Assembly (NCBI GenBank): GCA_943704525.1
Contig: CALSCQ010002327.1
Location: 1 to 25,980, forward strand
Direction of reading: 5' to 3'
DNA length: 25,980 bases
From: Pigoraptor vietnamica
Lineage: Eukaryota > Opisthokonta > Filasterea
Numbering within the stretch: the stretch's first letter is position 1; each line of letters starts with the position of its first letter. The notes beneath the pieces are model-generated. The model had not been told where the DNA came from and did not search any database. It saw only the letters and a list, made by a program, of their open reading frames with translations. This document shows positions 9,917 through 19,100 of this stretch, one piece after another. The position numbers were made by a program, and so were the translations under genes.

Positions 9917-10120
9917 TGCGACGTGCGCCAGTGCCCCGCAGCGCACACACAACGGGAGAAAGGAGACACACAAACGCCGACACTCAGATCCAAACAGTCA
10001 GCTTTCTTACCACACAAAGGTAGCATCAGACTGTTACTCCGCACGTGTCAAACCCAAACACACAAAAGCACACTTTCCTCCTCCCTCCTCTTCCTTCGCT
10101 CGAAAGTGCCACGCGCCGCA
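9917..10120. promoter_or_regulatory. Divergent promoter region, asparaginase and RAP-domain gene
   Basis: These 204 bp separate the two divergent start codons and must hold both 5' UTRs and core promoters. A pyrimidine-rich stretch (CCTCCTCCCTCCTCTTCCTT, 10076-10095) precedes the RAP-gene ATG. No TATA box is evident. Confidence 0.5.
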
Positions 10121-13100
10121 ATGCTGCTGAGAGCGGCTCCGTCCCGTCTCTCTCTCCTCGCGTTCGCTTGTGGCCGCGTGCATGCCGTCCCTCGCGCCCA
10201 TGTCACTGTCACGTGTACATCCCTCTGCCTCGCTCGGGGTGCGCGTCGCCGGCTGTCGGTAGCGTCGGTGACTCTCTCCGCCGCGAAATCCCCACCCGCC
10301 GCAACAGAGAATGCGCCAGTGTCTGTTGCGGCAGCTGCTGACATTGCCAAAGCACCGTCCTCCCGGCGAAGGCGTGTGCCACAGTCGCCCGACGGCGTGG
10401 CCGTTACAGCGAAGCGACCACGGCGAACAAAGGACGCGGGCGACAGCCGCACAGAAACTCGGGTAGACGGCGCCGTGGTGTCTTCGCAGTCGCAAGCGCC
10501 GTCGGATGCAGTGACGACTGCGAGAGTTATTACCGTTGGTAGCCCACTGGCCGAGTGCCCAGCAACTGTCGGTGGCGCGGAGAGGGCCGACGCAGTGTCT
10601 GCTCTCGACGCAGTGTCTGCTCTCGACGCAGTGTCTGCTCTTGACGAAGGCGATCGGAATAAGGTGTGGAAAAACGAGGCTCAGGAGGACGCAAGCGAGC
10701 GTGTCGGTGGGAATGGTCGAGCGGACTGCGCCGCCGCAAGCGACAATGTCGGCGGAGGGACAGCGGCCTTCAGCGACGAGGGCGTGCAGGGAGGGGACAC
10801 GCTGGCCGCTGCCTCTGTTGCGAGTGCCCGTGACGAAGAGGCTGCGCTCCATCTCACTGCCACAGAGAGCGGGGTGGCTCCAGTGGAGGTGGAGGGCGGC
10901 GGGGCGCGGACGACGGGCTTGTCGGCCGCCGATTTGCTCAGTGTGATCAATGCCTCGCAGCCGGGCGCGCACGCGACAGAGGAGGGGGACGACGGGAAGG
11001 GCGGCGCTGGTGCACGCCGCACGGAGAAAGAGATGAAGGAGCTGCGTGTCGGCGACTCGCACTCGTTCCTTATCCCAAAGTTCGCGCAGACGGACTTTGA
11101 CGCACTCCCCGAGGGCGACGTGCAGCGCGTGTTTTACGCGGCGCTTCCCGCCCCCGTCGACCACACGGTCGTCCGCATGCTTTCGCAGCACGAAGTCAAG
11201 GTGAGGCGCACGCAGTTTCCCAAGGGATCGCCCGTTCTTCCCCCGCCGCCCCTGACCAAGGACCGCCTGGCGTACATGCGCACGCAACTGGTGGAGGCGT
11301 TCCCTCCGCTGAGCGTGACGCTCGCGCTGCGAAAAGCTGCCGCGGAGGTGTCGAAAGACGACGCCATCGGCGTGCTCACGGCCGCGCGGGACTACGTCTG
11401 GACGCACGGGTGGTCCAGCTCCGTGTGGCTGGTGGAGGTGCTGAACGGCATTCCGTCGCTGCAACAGGCGGACGTCCCGAGGGCGTACGCGCTGCTCGAC
11501 GAAATTTGCGACGGGCTGCTGCCAGTCGACTACCGGCTGGTCGCGTGTTTTGCGATGGGCCTCAGCACTGGCCGGCTGTGCCACCTTGCGATCGCGACGT
11601 GCATGATGCTGTACAGACTGGAGCACGACGGGATTGTGCCGGCATTTCGGGTTTTCGCGGACAACCTTGTTACGCGCCCAATGTCGGGTGCGACGATGGC
11701 GTCGCTCACGAACGTGAGTTTGTTGTGTTTTTCTACGGTGGTTGCGTGCATTGATGTGCGCCCCTCCGCTTTCCTGTTCTGCAATTATGTGTGTGTGTGT
11801 GTGTGTGTGCGCGCGCGCGCGCGCGTGTATGTGTGCGTGTGTGGCGTGTGTGTGTGCGTGTGTGTGCGTGTGTTTGTGTGCGTGAGTGTGTGTGTGTGTG
11901 CGTGTGTGTGTGTATATATGTGTGTGTGTGCGCGCTCGCGCGCGTGCAATGTGTGCGTGTGTGGGTGGGTGTGTGCGTGTGTGCGTGTGTTTGTGTGCGT
12001 GAGTGTGTGTGTGTGTGTGTGTGCGTGTGTCTGTGTCAGGCTGTGCGTGTGCGACTGCGCATATACGCATTCCCTGCAATCCCTCCTCTTCCCTCGGCCA
12101 CTCAATTTCTCTCCCATTCTTCGTTCGTCAGATCATCGGAAGCGTGGCAAGTGCGAGGCTGAACCACCCGTCCCTCATCGACCATGTGCTGGACGAGTGC
12201 TTTGTGCGCTACAACGCCCAGGGCCCCCCCAACGTGGACCACGTCTACTACCACAACGTTATGCGCATGCAACCGTGCACGGCCGTCAGCGTGTGCTCTG
12301 GGCTTGCGAGGCTCGGGTACGAGCGAGGCGCCGACTTTGTGAAAATGTGTGTACGCCGACAGGACGCTATGCCGAAGTTGTTCTGCCACGTGTTTGTGTG
12401 CTTCGTCTTGGTCGATGGCGATTGTCCGTGCGTGCGTGCTCGGTCGCGTTTCGTACACGATCATGGTGCGATTGGCACTTTTGGTCCGTGACTATTGCGC
12501 ATATGTCTCTCTGTCTGCGTCGACTGCGCTTACGTAAGAACATTGCCGACGTCTCTCTCCCCTTGCACGCAGGGTCGCACAAGACGACGCTTTCCCTCTG
12601 CACACCCTATCCGTGAAGGATATGGGCGAGCTGGCCTTCGCGCTTGTTTCCTTCTCGCAGTACGGGGACATGCTCCGGTCGCTGTTGCAGGCTCTGTCCG
12701 AGCGCCTCGACACCGAGAGCCCCGTGGACGTTGCCGAGAGGCAACGGCTGGCGAACCGGTGTGTACGGTATCATCGTCTGGCGTTTCTCCAAGCCAATTT
12801 GTCCCCTTGATCTCCGTCTACGTATCTACTTGGGCTGTCCGCACGTGTCAATGTGTGTCCTTGCTGTCCGACTGTGCGTGTGCGTGTGCGTGTGCGTGTG
12901 TGTGTGAGCGTGTGTGAGAGAGCGTGTATGTGCGCGCGTATGTGTGTGCGTGTGTGCGTGTGCGTGTGTGCGTGTGCGTGGTGTATGTGTGCGTGAGTAT
13001 GTGTGCGTGTATGTGCGCGCGTATGTGTGTGCGTGTGTGCGTGTGCGTGTGTGCGTGTGCGTGTGTGTGTGCGTGTATGTGTGTGCGTGTGTGTGTGCGC

Positions 13101-13941
13101 GCGCGTGTGGCGAGTGTCCGTCACGCGTGCTTGATGGGAACTATTTGTGGTCTGAATGCGTTGCACAGCCGTGTGTTCTCATCCGCGCGCTCCTTTATAT
13201 GCTTGTCCCTCGCAGCCTGCGCCTCGTTCTCCTCGGCGTGGAGGTGGAGAGCGGCTGGAAGGCCAACAAAATCCTCGGCGGAATATTTGAATTTCTGTAT
13301 GCGGAGCGCTCCAAGACAATCATTTCTGGGTTGCAGAAGAACGTGAGTCGCCCTTTTTCACTTATTGACTTTGCTCGTGTCATGCCAACGCCCGAACCGC
13401 GCCGTATGTTCGCGTTAAAATTTCCTGGCGAATGCGTTGGTGTCTCTGACGACTTCACTCACGCGCACACACAAACACAGGTCGCTCGTGCACTTGCGAT
13501 GGTCGGTCTGAGATACGAACACGAAATTCCGCTCAAGTACGGCGCCATCGACGTCGACGTGTCGTATCCCGACGCATCTCTGGCTATTGAGGTGGATGGG
13601 CCCTCGCACTTTCTCAGGGGAACGCACACGCATACCGGGCTCACCAAGACGAAGTCCAGGCTGATCGAGAGTGCCGGGTGGTCGCTGCTGAGGGTTCGTG
13701 TCGCCCTGTTATCTATGGGTCACTGTGTATGTTGAGGGCTTAGCATGGCAACGTTTATTGTAGAGAACGTGTGCCGGTACGAGCTGCGTATAGTTCGTGT
13801 CTCTGAACTCTTGCGTCTCCGTGCAACTTGCGTCCCCCCGCGCAGATACCTTACTACGAGTGGGATAAGCTCAAGTCGGACGAAGAACAGTGCAACTATC
13901 TCCTCAAAATGATCGAGGGTGTTTTCGACAAGGCCAAGTAA
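10121..13941 (+). CDS. RAP-domain protein, probable mitochondrial RNA-binding factor, six exons
   Basis: Exons are 10121-11713, 12132-12346, 12573-12758, 13216-13342, 13481-13693 and 13846-13941, joining in frame to 809 residues. The N-terminus ([20 protein letters not shown] and on to about residue 55) is rich in Arg, Ala and Leu with no acidic residue, typical of a mitochondrial presequence. Residues 60-300 are low complexity, acidic and Ala/Gly-rich, with a triplicated DAVSAL hexapeptide. A mostly helical region runs from about 300 to 705. The C-terminal RAP domain (about 716-800) shows [49 protein letters not shown] proteins of the FASTK and OPR types bind organellar RNA and affect its processing, stability or translation. 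The RAP fold resembles PD-(D/E)XK nucleases, and the DVD and EVD acidic positions are present. Mitochondrial versus plastid location cannot be settled from sequence alone. Confidence 0.88.
10589..10642 (+). repeat. Three 18-bp in-frame tandem repeats
   Basis: The unit GACGCAGTGTCTGCTCTC occurs three times in a row, with one change in the last copy (CTT). It encodes DAVSAL x3 in the low-complexity part of the RAP-domain protein. Confidence 0.95.
11788..12043. repeat. Long TG-rich intronic tract
   Basis: About 255 bp of TG/CG alternation fills most of the 11714-12131 intron of the RAP gene. A sub-block with GTGTTTGTGTGCGTGAGTGT is present twice, so part of the tract has been duplicated. CGCGCG stretches give Z-DNA potential. 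Confidence 0.9.
12877..13107. repeat. Long TG-rich intronic tract
   Basis: About 230 bp of interrupted TG/CG repeat fills the 12759-13215 intron of the RAP gene. Internal blocks with ATGTGCGCGCGTATGTGTGT occur twice. Confidence 0.9.
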
Positions 13942-14081
13942 AGAGAGTAGCGAGCCAAAACAGAACATGTGCCATTAATCCTCTGAACAAAATTGGAGTG
14001 TCGCCTCGCGTTCATGTCTTGGCGTGGCCAATTACGCTCGCGTCGCTGGTCAAGGAGCACGCGCGAGACGCCGTGCAAGCA

Positions 14082-14117
14082 GCCATCGATTTTAAGATTC
14101 CGCTTGAAATCGATGGC
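14082..14117 (+). other. Hairpin with 15-bp stem and 6-nt loop
   Basis: Arm 14082-14096 (GCCATCGATTTTAAG) pairs with 14103-14117 (CTTGAAATCGATGGC). In + strand RNA every position pairs, one as U-G; in the - strand the same position is an A-C mismatch. The loop is ATTCCG. It lies 140 bp after the RAP gene stop codon. Confidence 0.8.
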
Positions 14118-14403
14118 GGGCGCATTTGTTTTATAGTCTCCCTCGCAGCGAAAATGGTGACTCTATCCGGTAGTGGCTGTTGCCGCGTGGCCGGGAGGCG
14201 GGTGCGGTTTTGCTCGAAGCCGGCGAAGATGACCACGGAAAATAAATGGCTGAATAGCTGAGAAGTAATGGCTGAGCTCTGCCGTGCCTTACGATGCAAT
14301 TTTTATTTCCCTGACCTCCGGCAGTAGTGGCTGTGGGCGTGACCACACTGAACGGCTTCAGGCGGTAACACGACCACTCGCGGTCGTCTCTGATTGGCTG
14401 GCA

Positions 14404-14416
14404 GTTGCCAGGTAAC
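14404..14416. promoter_or_regulatory. X-box-like motif (RFX consensus)
   Basis: GTTGCC-A-GGTAAC is a perfect inverted repeat with 1-nt spacer and fits the RFX X-box consensus. It lies about 207 bp upstream of the SDR start codon. Binding is inferred only. Confidence 0.4.
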
Positions 14417-14622
14417 ACGGCAACAACAACAAGAGAAGGGTCCGGACCAGGGAAGGACACTCCATGTGCGCCATGGGCCACCCACATGCCCTTGCGCTGC
14501 GTGTGTTACCAGCAACAACGAGCTTGTTTCGCAGTGTGCCGCATAATAAGAAATGCAACTGAGGTGTGGGTGCTCGTCAACACTCTCAACGACCCACTCC
14601 GCTCCTCGATAACGTACACACC

Positions 14623-15548
14623 ATGTCCGCCCCAGAGCTCCACGGAAAGGTCGCCATCGTCACCGGTGCCAGCACGGGCATCGGCCGGCAGACTGCGATT
14701 GACTTTGCGCTCGCCGGTGCCAAGGTCGTCGTGGTCGCGCGCAGCGCGGACAAGTTAGAGGAGCTCGTTCAGGAGATTAAAAAAAACGGTGGCGAGGCAA
14801 CGGCGTACGTCGGCGACGTGTCCACTGAGGCCGCGAACAAGGACGCAGTGGCACTGGCCCTCAAGACGTACGGTCGCCTGGACGTCTCTTTTATCAATGC
14901 TGTGGGTTCGCTGCACTCTCTGCCGCGCTCTCAAGTGCGCGTTTCAGGCTCTAATGGGATCGTTGGCATACTGCTGCCGTGCTCTCAAGTGCACACGCGC
15001 GCTGCAGGCTCTAATTGGATCGTTCTTACTTGTCTCTGTTATTGTGCACGCAGGGCATATACCGAGGCCAGACGAACATCACGGAGGTGGACGACGCGCA
15101 TATCGACGAGGTCTTCAACACAAACTGCCGCGGGGTCATCTACGGGCTCAAGCACCAGATACCGGCCATGATAGCAACCGCCGAGGGCAAGGGGAGCATC
15201 ATCACGAACTCGTCGGTGCTGGGCAAGTACAACTCGGCCTCCTTGGCGAAGAACGCGGGCATCTACGCCGCAAGCAAGGCGTGGGTGAACGCCATCACGC
15301 AGGTGGCAGCAGTTGAGAATGCCGGCAAGGTGCGCGTCAACGCGGTGCTGCCGGGCGTCATCCACACGCCGATCCTCGCGGGAGTGCCTGAGGCCGTCAT
15401 GCACAGTATCGCCGCGGGAAGCAACCTCGTCGGTCGCGCGGGGAAGCCGTGCGAGGTCTCGTCGCTCGTCACATACCTCGCTTCGGACAGGGCGTCGTAC
15501 ATCACGGGCTCGCTCTTCACTGTGGATGGAGGCTTCATTGTGCACTAG
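14623..15548 (+). CDS. Short-chain dehydrogenase/reductase (classical SDR), two exons
   Basis: Exons 14623-14901 and 15054-15548 join in phase 0 to 257 residues, the usual length for a classical SDR. The splice restores the family motif NAG (92-94), split across the junction. The Rossmann motif TGASTGIG is at 14-21. After beta-2 the sequence VVVVARS carries Arg rather than Asp, which suggests NADP(H). GDVS follows at about 66-69. Ser146/147, Tyr164 and Lys168 (GIYAASK) form the catalytic set, and Asn117 is a likely fourth member. VNAVLPGVIHTP and the C-terminal ITGSLFTVDGGF are typical. There is no leader or membrane segment, so it is probably cytosolic. The substrate cannot be read from sequence; the family includes 3-oxoacyl-ACP reductase-like and sugar/alcohol dehydrogenases. 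The start lies in ACACCATGTCC, and no earlier in-frame ATG fits. Confidence 0.92.
14921..15024 (+). repeat. Imperfect direct duplication in SDR intron
   Basis: Units 14921-14964 and 14975-15024 share TGCCG-GCTCTCAAGTGC and CAGGCTCTAAT-GGATCGTT. They make up most of the 152-bp intron 14902-15053. Confidence 0.8.
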
Positions 15549-16166
15549 GGGGGGGTGTCACTGCACGGCGCGTGCGCGTGCGTTCCTGTGCGTGTAAAAG
15601 ACTTGACTGGAAGCGTGCTGTTTTCCTTCGTCGCAGTACGGAGATGCCTGTCCAAGGAGCCGGCATGCTCGGCACCGAGCAGCTTACACTCTTGTATTGT
15701 GACGAACTCCGCAAATGCACAGTGGTGTGCGTAGTGTCCGTGTGGGTACTGTATGTGTTCGTGTGAGTGTGAGTGTGTGTGTGTGCGCACGCAGCAGTGA
15801 GCACATGTGGGTTCACCCCGGTTGCCACGGGCGACCCAATTTGGAAATCCGACCGATTTTTTGAATTTTCGAATTTGGCGCCAATTTTCCGCCGGAATGT
15901 ACTGACAGGCCGTGACAGCGACCCCATCCTCCATTCGCACGCCTCGTGTGCCCACCTCCCTCTCCCTCCCTCTCTCTCTCTCTCTCTCTGTCCTCTTTGT
16001 ACAAGAGGCACGCGCCAACATTGCATTCTCCCAACCTCACGCTGTTCTTGCCGATCTCTCTGCGTTGATTCTGGGGAGGCACAAAAATACGCCCTTCGGC
16101 ACGCTCGAAAACAACCTCTCGCTTGGAACAGTTCCCTATGACGTGGTACGGCTGCGGTCGATAGTA
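15549..16166. other. Intergenic region between SDR and CLASP genes
   Basis: This 618-bp gap holds the SDR 3' UTR and CLASP 5' region. It contains a TTTGGCGC/TTGGCGCCAA element (15874-15884), a (TC)-rich tract (about 15957-15990) and short GT runs (about 15770-15785). No recognisable gene was found. A non-coding first CLASP exon could lie here. Confidence 0.55.
15874..15884. promoter_or_regulatory. E2F-like palindromic element
   Basis: TTTGGCGCCAA contains TTTGGCGC, a match to the E2F consensus TTTSSCGC, inside the palindrome TTGGCGCCAA. It lies about 290 bp upstream of the CLASP start codon. Function is inferred from consensus only. Confidence 0.35.
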
Positions 16167-19100
16167 ATGGCAGACCCGTCGGCGCGCCTCGAGGCGCTGC
16201 TGGCGCTTGTAACGAGCAGAGATATCAAGGAAAAGATCCAAGGATGCACCGACTTGCTGTCCGCAGTCGAGACGGACGCCGTCGTGCTCTCGGAGCTCGA
16301 CGACGAAAGCATGGGCCGCCTCGTGGACGCGCTCGAAACAGCGTCAAAGTCAAACAACTTCAAGGTGACTCTTGGCGCCTGTTGCTGCGTTGGAAATGGC
16401 GGAATTGTGCGCGCGTGATTTCGATTTCGCTCTTGCGACCCATTGTTTCTCCAATTCAAAATGCATTCGTACTCGTCCACCACAGGCGTCGCAGCTGGCT
16501 CTCGACGCCCTCTGCGCTGCGTGCAGTAAGGCGGGCGAGTCGTTCGTGCCGCACTTTGGCACGTTCCTTCCCGCGGTGATTGAGCGTCTAGGTGACACGA
16601 AGCAGCCCGTTCGCGATGCGGCGCTCTCGGTGCTTCAGGCCATGATGGACGTGTGCGGCTCTCCCCAGAACGTCATGGAACGCCTGAAGTCCGCCTTTAC
16701 GCACAAGAACCCGCGCGTGCGCGAGGGTGTTCTGCTGTGCGTGTCGGGCACGATTGCGCGGGAGGGCGGCGTGGGCGATTTGAAAATCTCCCCGCTGATG
16801 GGACCTGTGTGCGCGCTGCTCGAGGACTCGCAACAGGCCGTCCGCGACCAGGCCGTGGCCACGCTCGTCGTCATGTACAAGTGCGCGGGTGAGCGCATCC
16901 GCGACGACATTGCCAAGCGTGGCCTCACAAAGTCGCGCCTGGCGGCCGTGCTCGAAAAATTCGACGCCCTCGCAGCGGAGGGGCCCGTGGGCGACAGCGG
17001 ACGCGCGTCTCCCGAAGCGCCGGCACCGGCTGCGACGAGGACGAAGAGCGCGCCGGCCGCCGCGAATGCTGCCAAGGCGCCGCCACCGAGGCAGATGTCG
17101 CTTCCCGCGGAGAAGTCGCAGCCGGCGTACGAACGGCAGACATCCACCGCGTCGTCCAACGGCGCGACCGGCATCGACGCCGAGTTTGTGGAGGCTGCGG
17201 ACGAGTGCGCGGCCGCGCGGCTGTCGAGCGAGAAGGAGCTCGAGGGCGAGCTGTCGCGCATCGGCACGACGATCGCCGACCAGAACATCGAGTGGGAGCG
17301 CCGGATTCGGTCCACGAAGCGCCTCCGTTCGCTGATCAACGGCGGCGCGGCTTCCTATGACTCGTTCGTGCCCCTCCTCAAACAGCACGTTGCCGCGACG
17401 CTGGCGGCAATGGCGCAGGACTTGCGCTCGGCGGTGCAGAGGGACGCGTGCGTGACGATTGCGCACCTCGCCCGTGCGCTGGAGGGTCGCCTTGAGCCCC
17501 TGTGCGACGTGCTTGTGCCCGCGGTGCTGAAAATGGCCTGTTCGACGGTGAAGATCATGGCGGACAACGCGCACTGCTGCGCGCGCCACGTGGCCGAGAA
17601 CACGCCGTCCCCGCGCGCCCTCAAGCTTTTCTGCGATGCGCTGTCGGACTCAAAGTCTGTGATCTTGAGGAACCGGTGAGTTCTTATGCCTTCCCTCTCT
17701 ATGTGCGAAGGCGCTTGCGATATTCGGCGGCGTCCGTCACTGTTGTGTGTGTCTCTGTGGGTATCCGTGTGGTTGCGTCGTGTCTGTGTGTATTTGTGTC
17801 TCTTTGGGTAACTGTGGTTGCGCTTGGATCGACTGCCTGGCTGTGTGTCTGTGTCTGTGTGTATTTGTGTCTCTGTGGGTAACTGTGGTTGCGCTTGGAT
17901 CGACTGCCTGGCTGTGTGTCTGTGTCTGTGTGTATTTGTGTCTCCGTGGGTAACCGTGTGGTTTCGCTTGGATCGACTGCCTGGCTGTGTGGCTCTGTGT
18001 CTCTGTGGGTATCTGTGTGTCTGCGCCTGTGCGTGGCTCTGTGTGTCTGTGTATATGTGTGGTTGCGTTTGGATCCGACTGACTGACTCCTCTTCCAGTG
18101 CGGCCGAGTATGTCATGATAGCGCTGCGCACGTGGGGCGCGGGCCAGCTGGAGCGCAGCGGACCCCTCCTGGAAACGGCGATTCGCAAGGGCCTCGCGGA
18201 CGCGGACACGGGGGTCCGGACACAGTCGCGGAGGGCGTACTGGGCGCTCTTTGCCGTCATGCAGGACAGGGCGGCGGCGATTGCGGCGGTGGGTGCCAAA
18301 ATAGGAAGTGTGTGGCTGTGCTGTCGCCGCTCCCGTCCTTGCCTCTCACCCTTTTGTTTGCATGGCTCGTAAGAAAAAGAAAAACGATATGCTCTCTGAT
18401 GCATCTTGCGAACGTCTCGACACTGATTACCGTCGGACCGCGCCCACCAGACACTCGACGCTTCCGCGGAAAAGCTCCTCATCGAAGAGCGCAAGAAGAT
18501 GTCGGACGAAGGCAGTGCGCGCCCCGCCGAGCGCCGCGGGTCACGCGCAGCGCCTGCGGCCCAACGGCCCGCGCGCGGAACGGCCGCGACGAGCGCCCCG
18601 CCGTCAATGCAGCGTCACGCGTCGCAGCCCGCGCTTTCGTCGCAGGCGAAGACATCGCAGGAGGCGGCACCAGCAGCGAAGAAGGGCGCCCCGGCAGCCC
18701 GCCTGGGAGACAAGGCGGGTGCGCAGAGCCAGCCGAACCTTGCGAGCGCTGCGCCCCCGCTTGGCGCCCAGAAGGACGGCGACGCACAGCGGCGCGCTCC
18801 CATGCTGCGACCAATGGCCACTGCAGGACTTTCAGGTGCGCGCGCGTGTGTGTGTGTGTGTGTGGGTGCGTGCGTGCGCGGGGTGGGTGGGGTGGGTGGG
18901 TGTGCTGCGTGCGTGCGTTGCCGTTGCTTAATTCTTCAATATGACAACAGGCGGCGCCAAGCGCGCAACGGCTGCCCCTGAAGCCCCTCCGCCCGGCATT
19001 CTCTCGCTGCTCCACCGCAATCCACGCCTCAACAGCGCAGGGTCGTCACGTGACACGCCTTCGGCGGCGCAGTCGGACTCTGCGCCTGAGGACTCGGACA

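Larger units (their letters stand above)
13942..14622. other. Intergenic region between RAP and SDR genes
   Basis: This 681-bp gap holds the RAP gene 3' UTR and the SDR promoter. It contains a strong hairpin (14082-14117), an AATAAA at 14241-14246, an inverted CCAAT box (ATTGG, about 14393) and an X-box-like palindrome at 14404-14416. No convincing open reading frame was found. Confidence 0.6.

Noticed and set aside
10034-12079. 681-residue - strand open frame opposite the RAP gene
   Set aside because: It is a shadow of GC-rich coding sequence on the other strand, starts in the TG repeat and has no family motif.
13890-14261. 123-residue + strand frame overlapping the end of the RAP gene
   Set aside because: It is out of frame with the last RAP exon and has no motif. 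Its 3' half spans the hairpin, so coding is unlikely.
16588-17589. 333-residue - strand open frame opposite CLASP exon 2
   Set aside because: Arg/His-rich shadow frame; the + strand carries clear TOG motifs.
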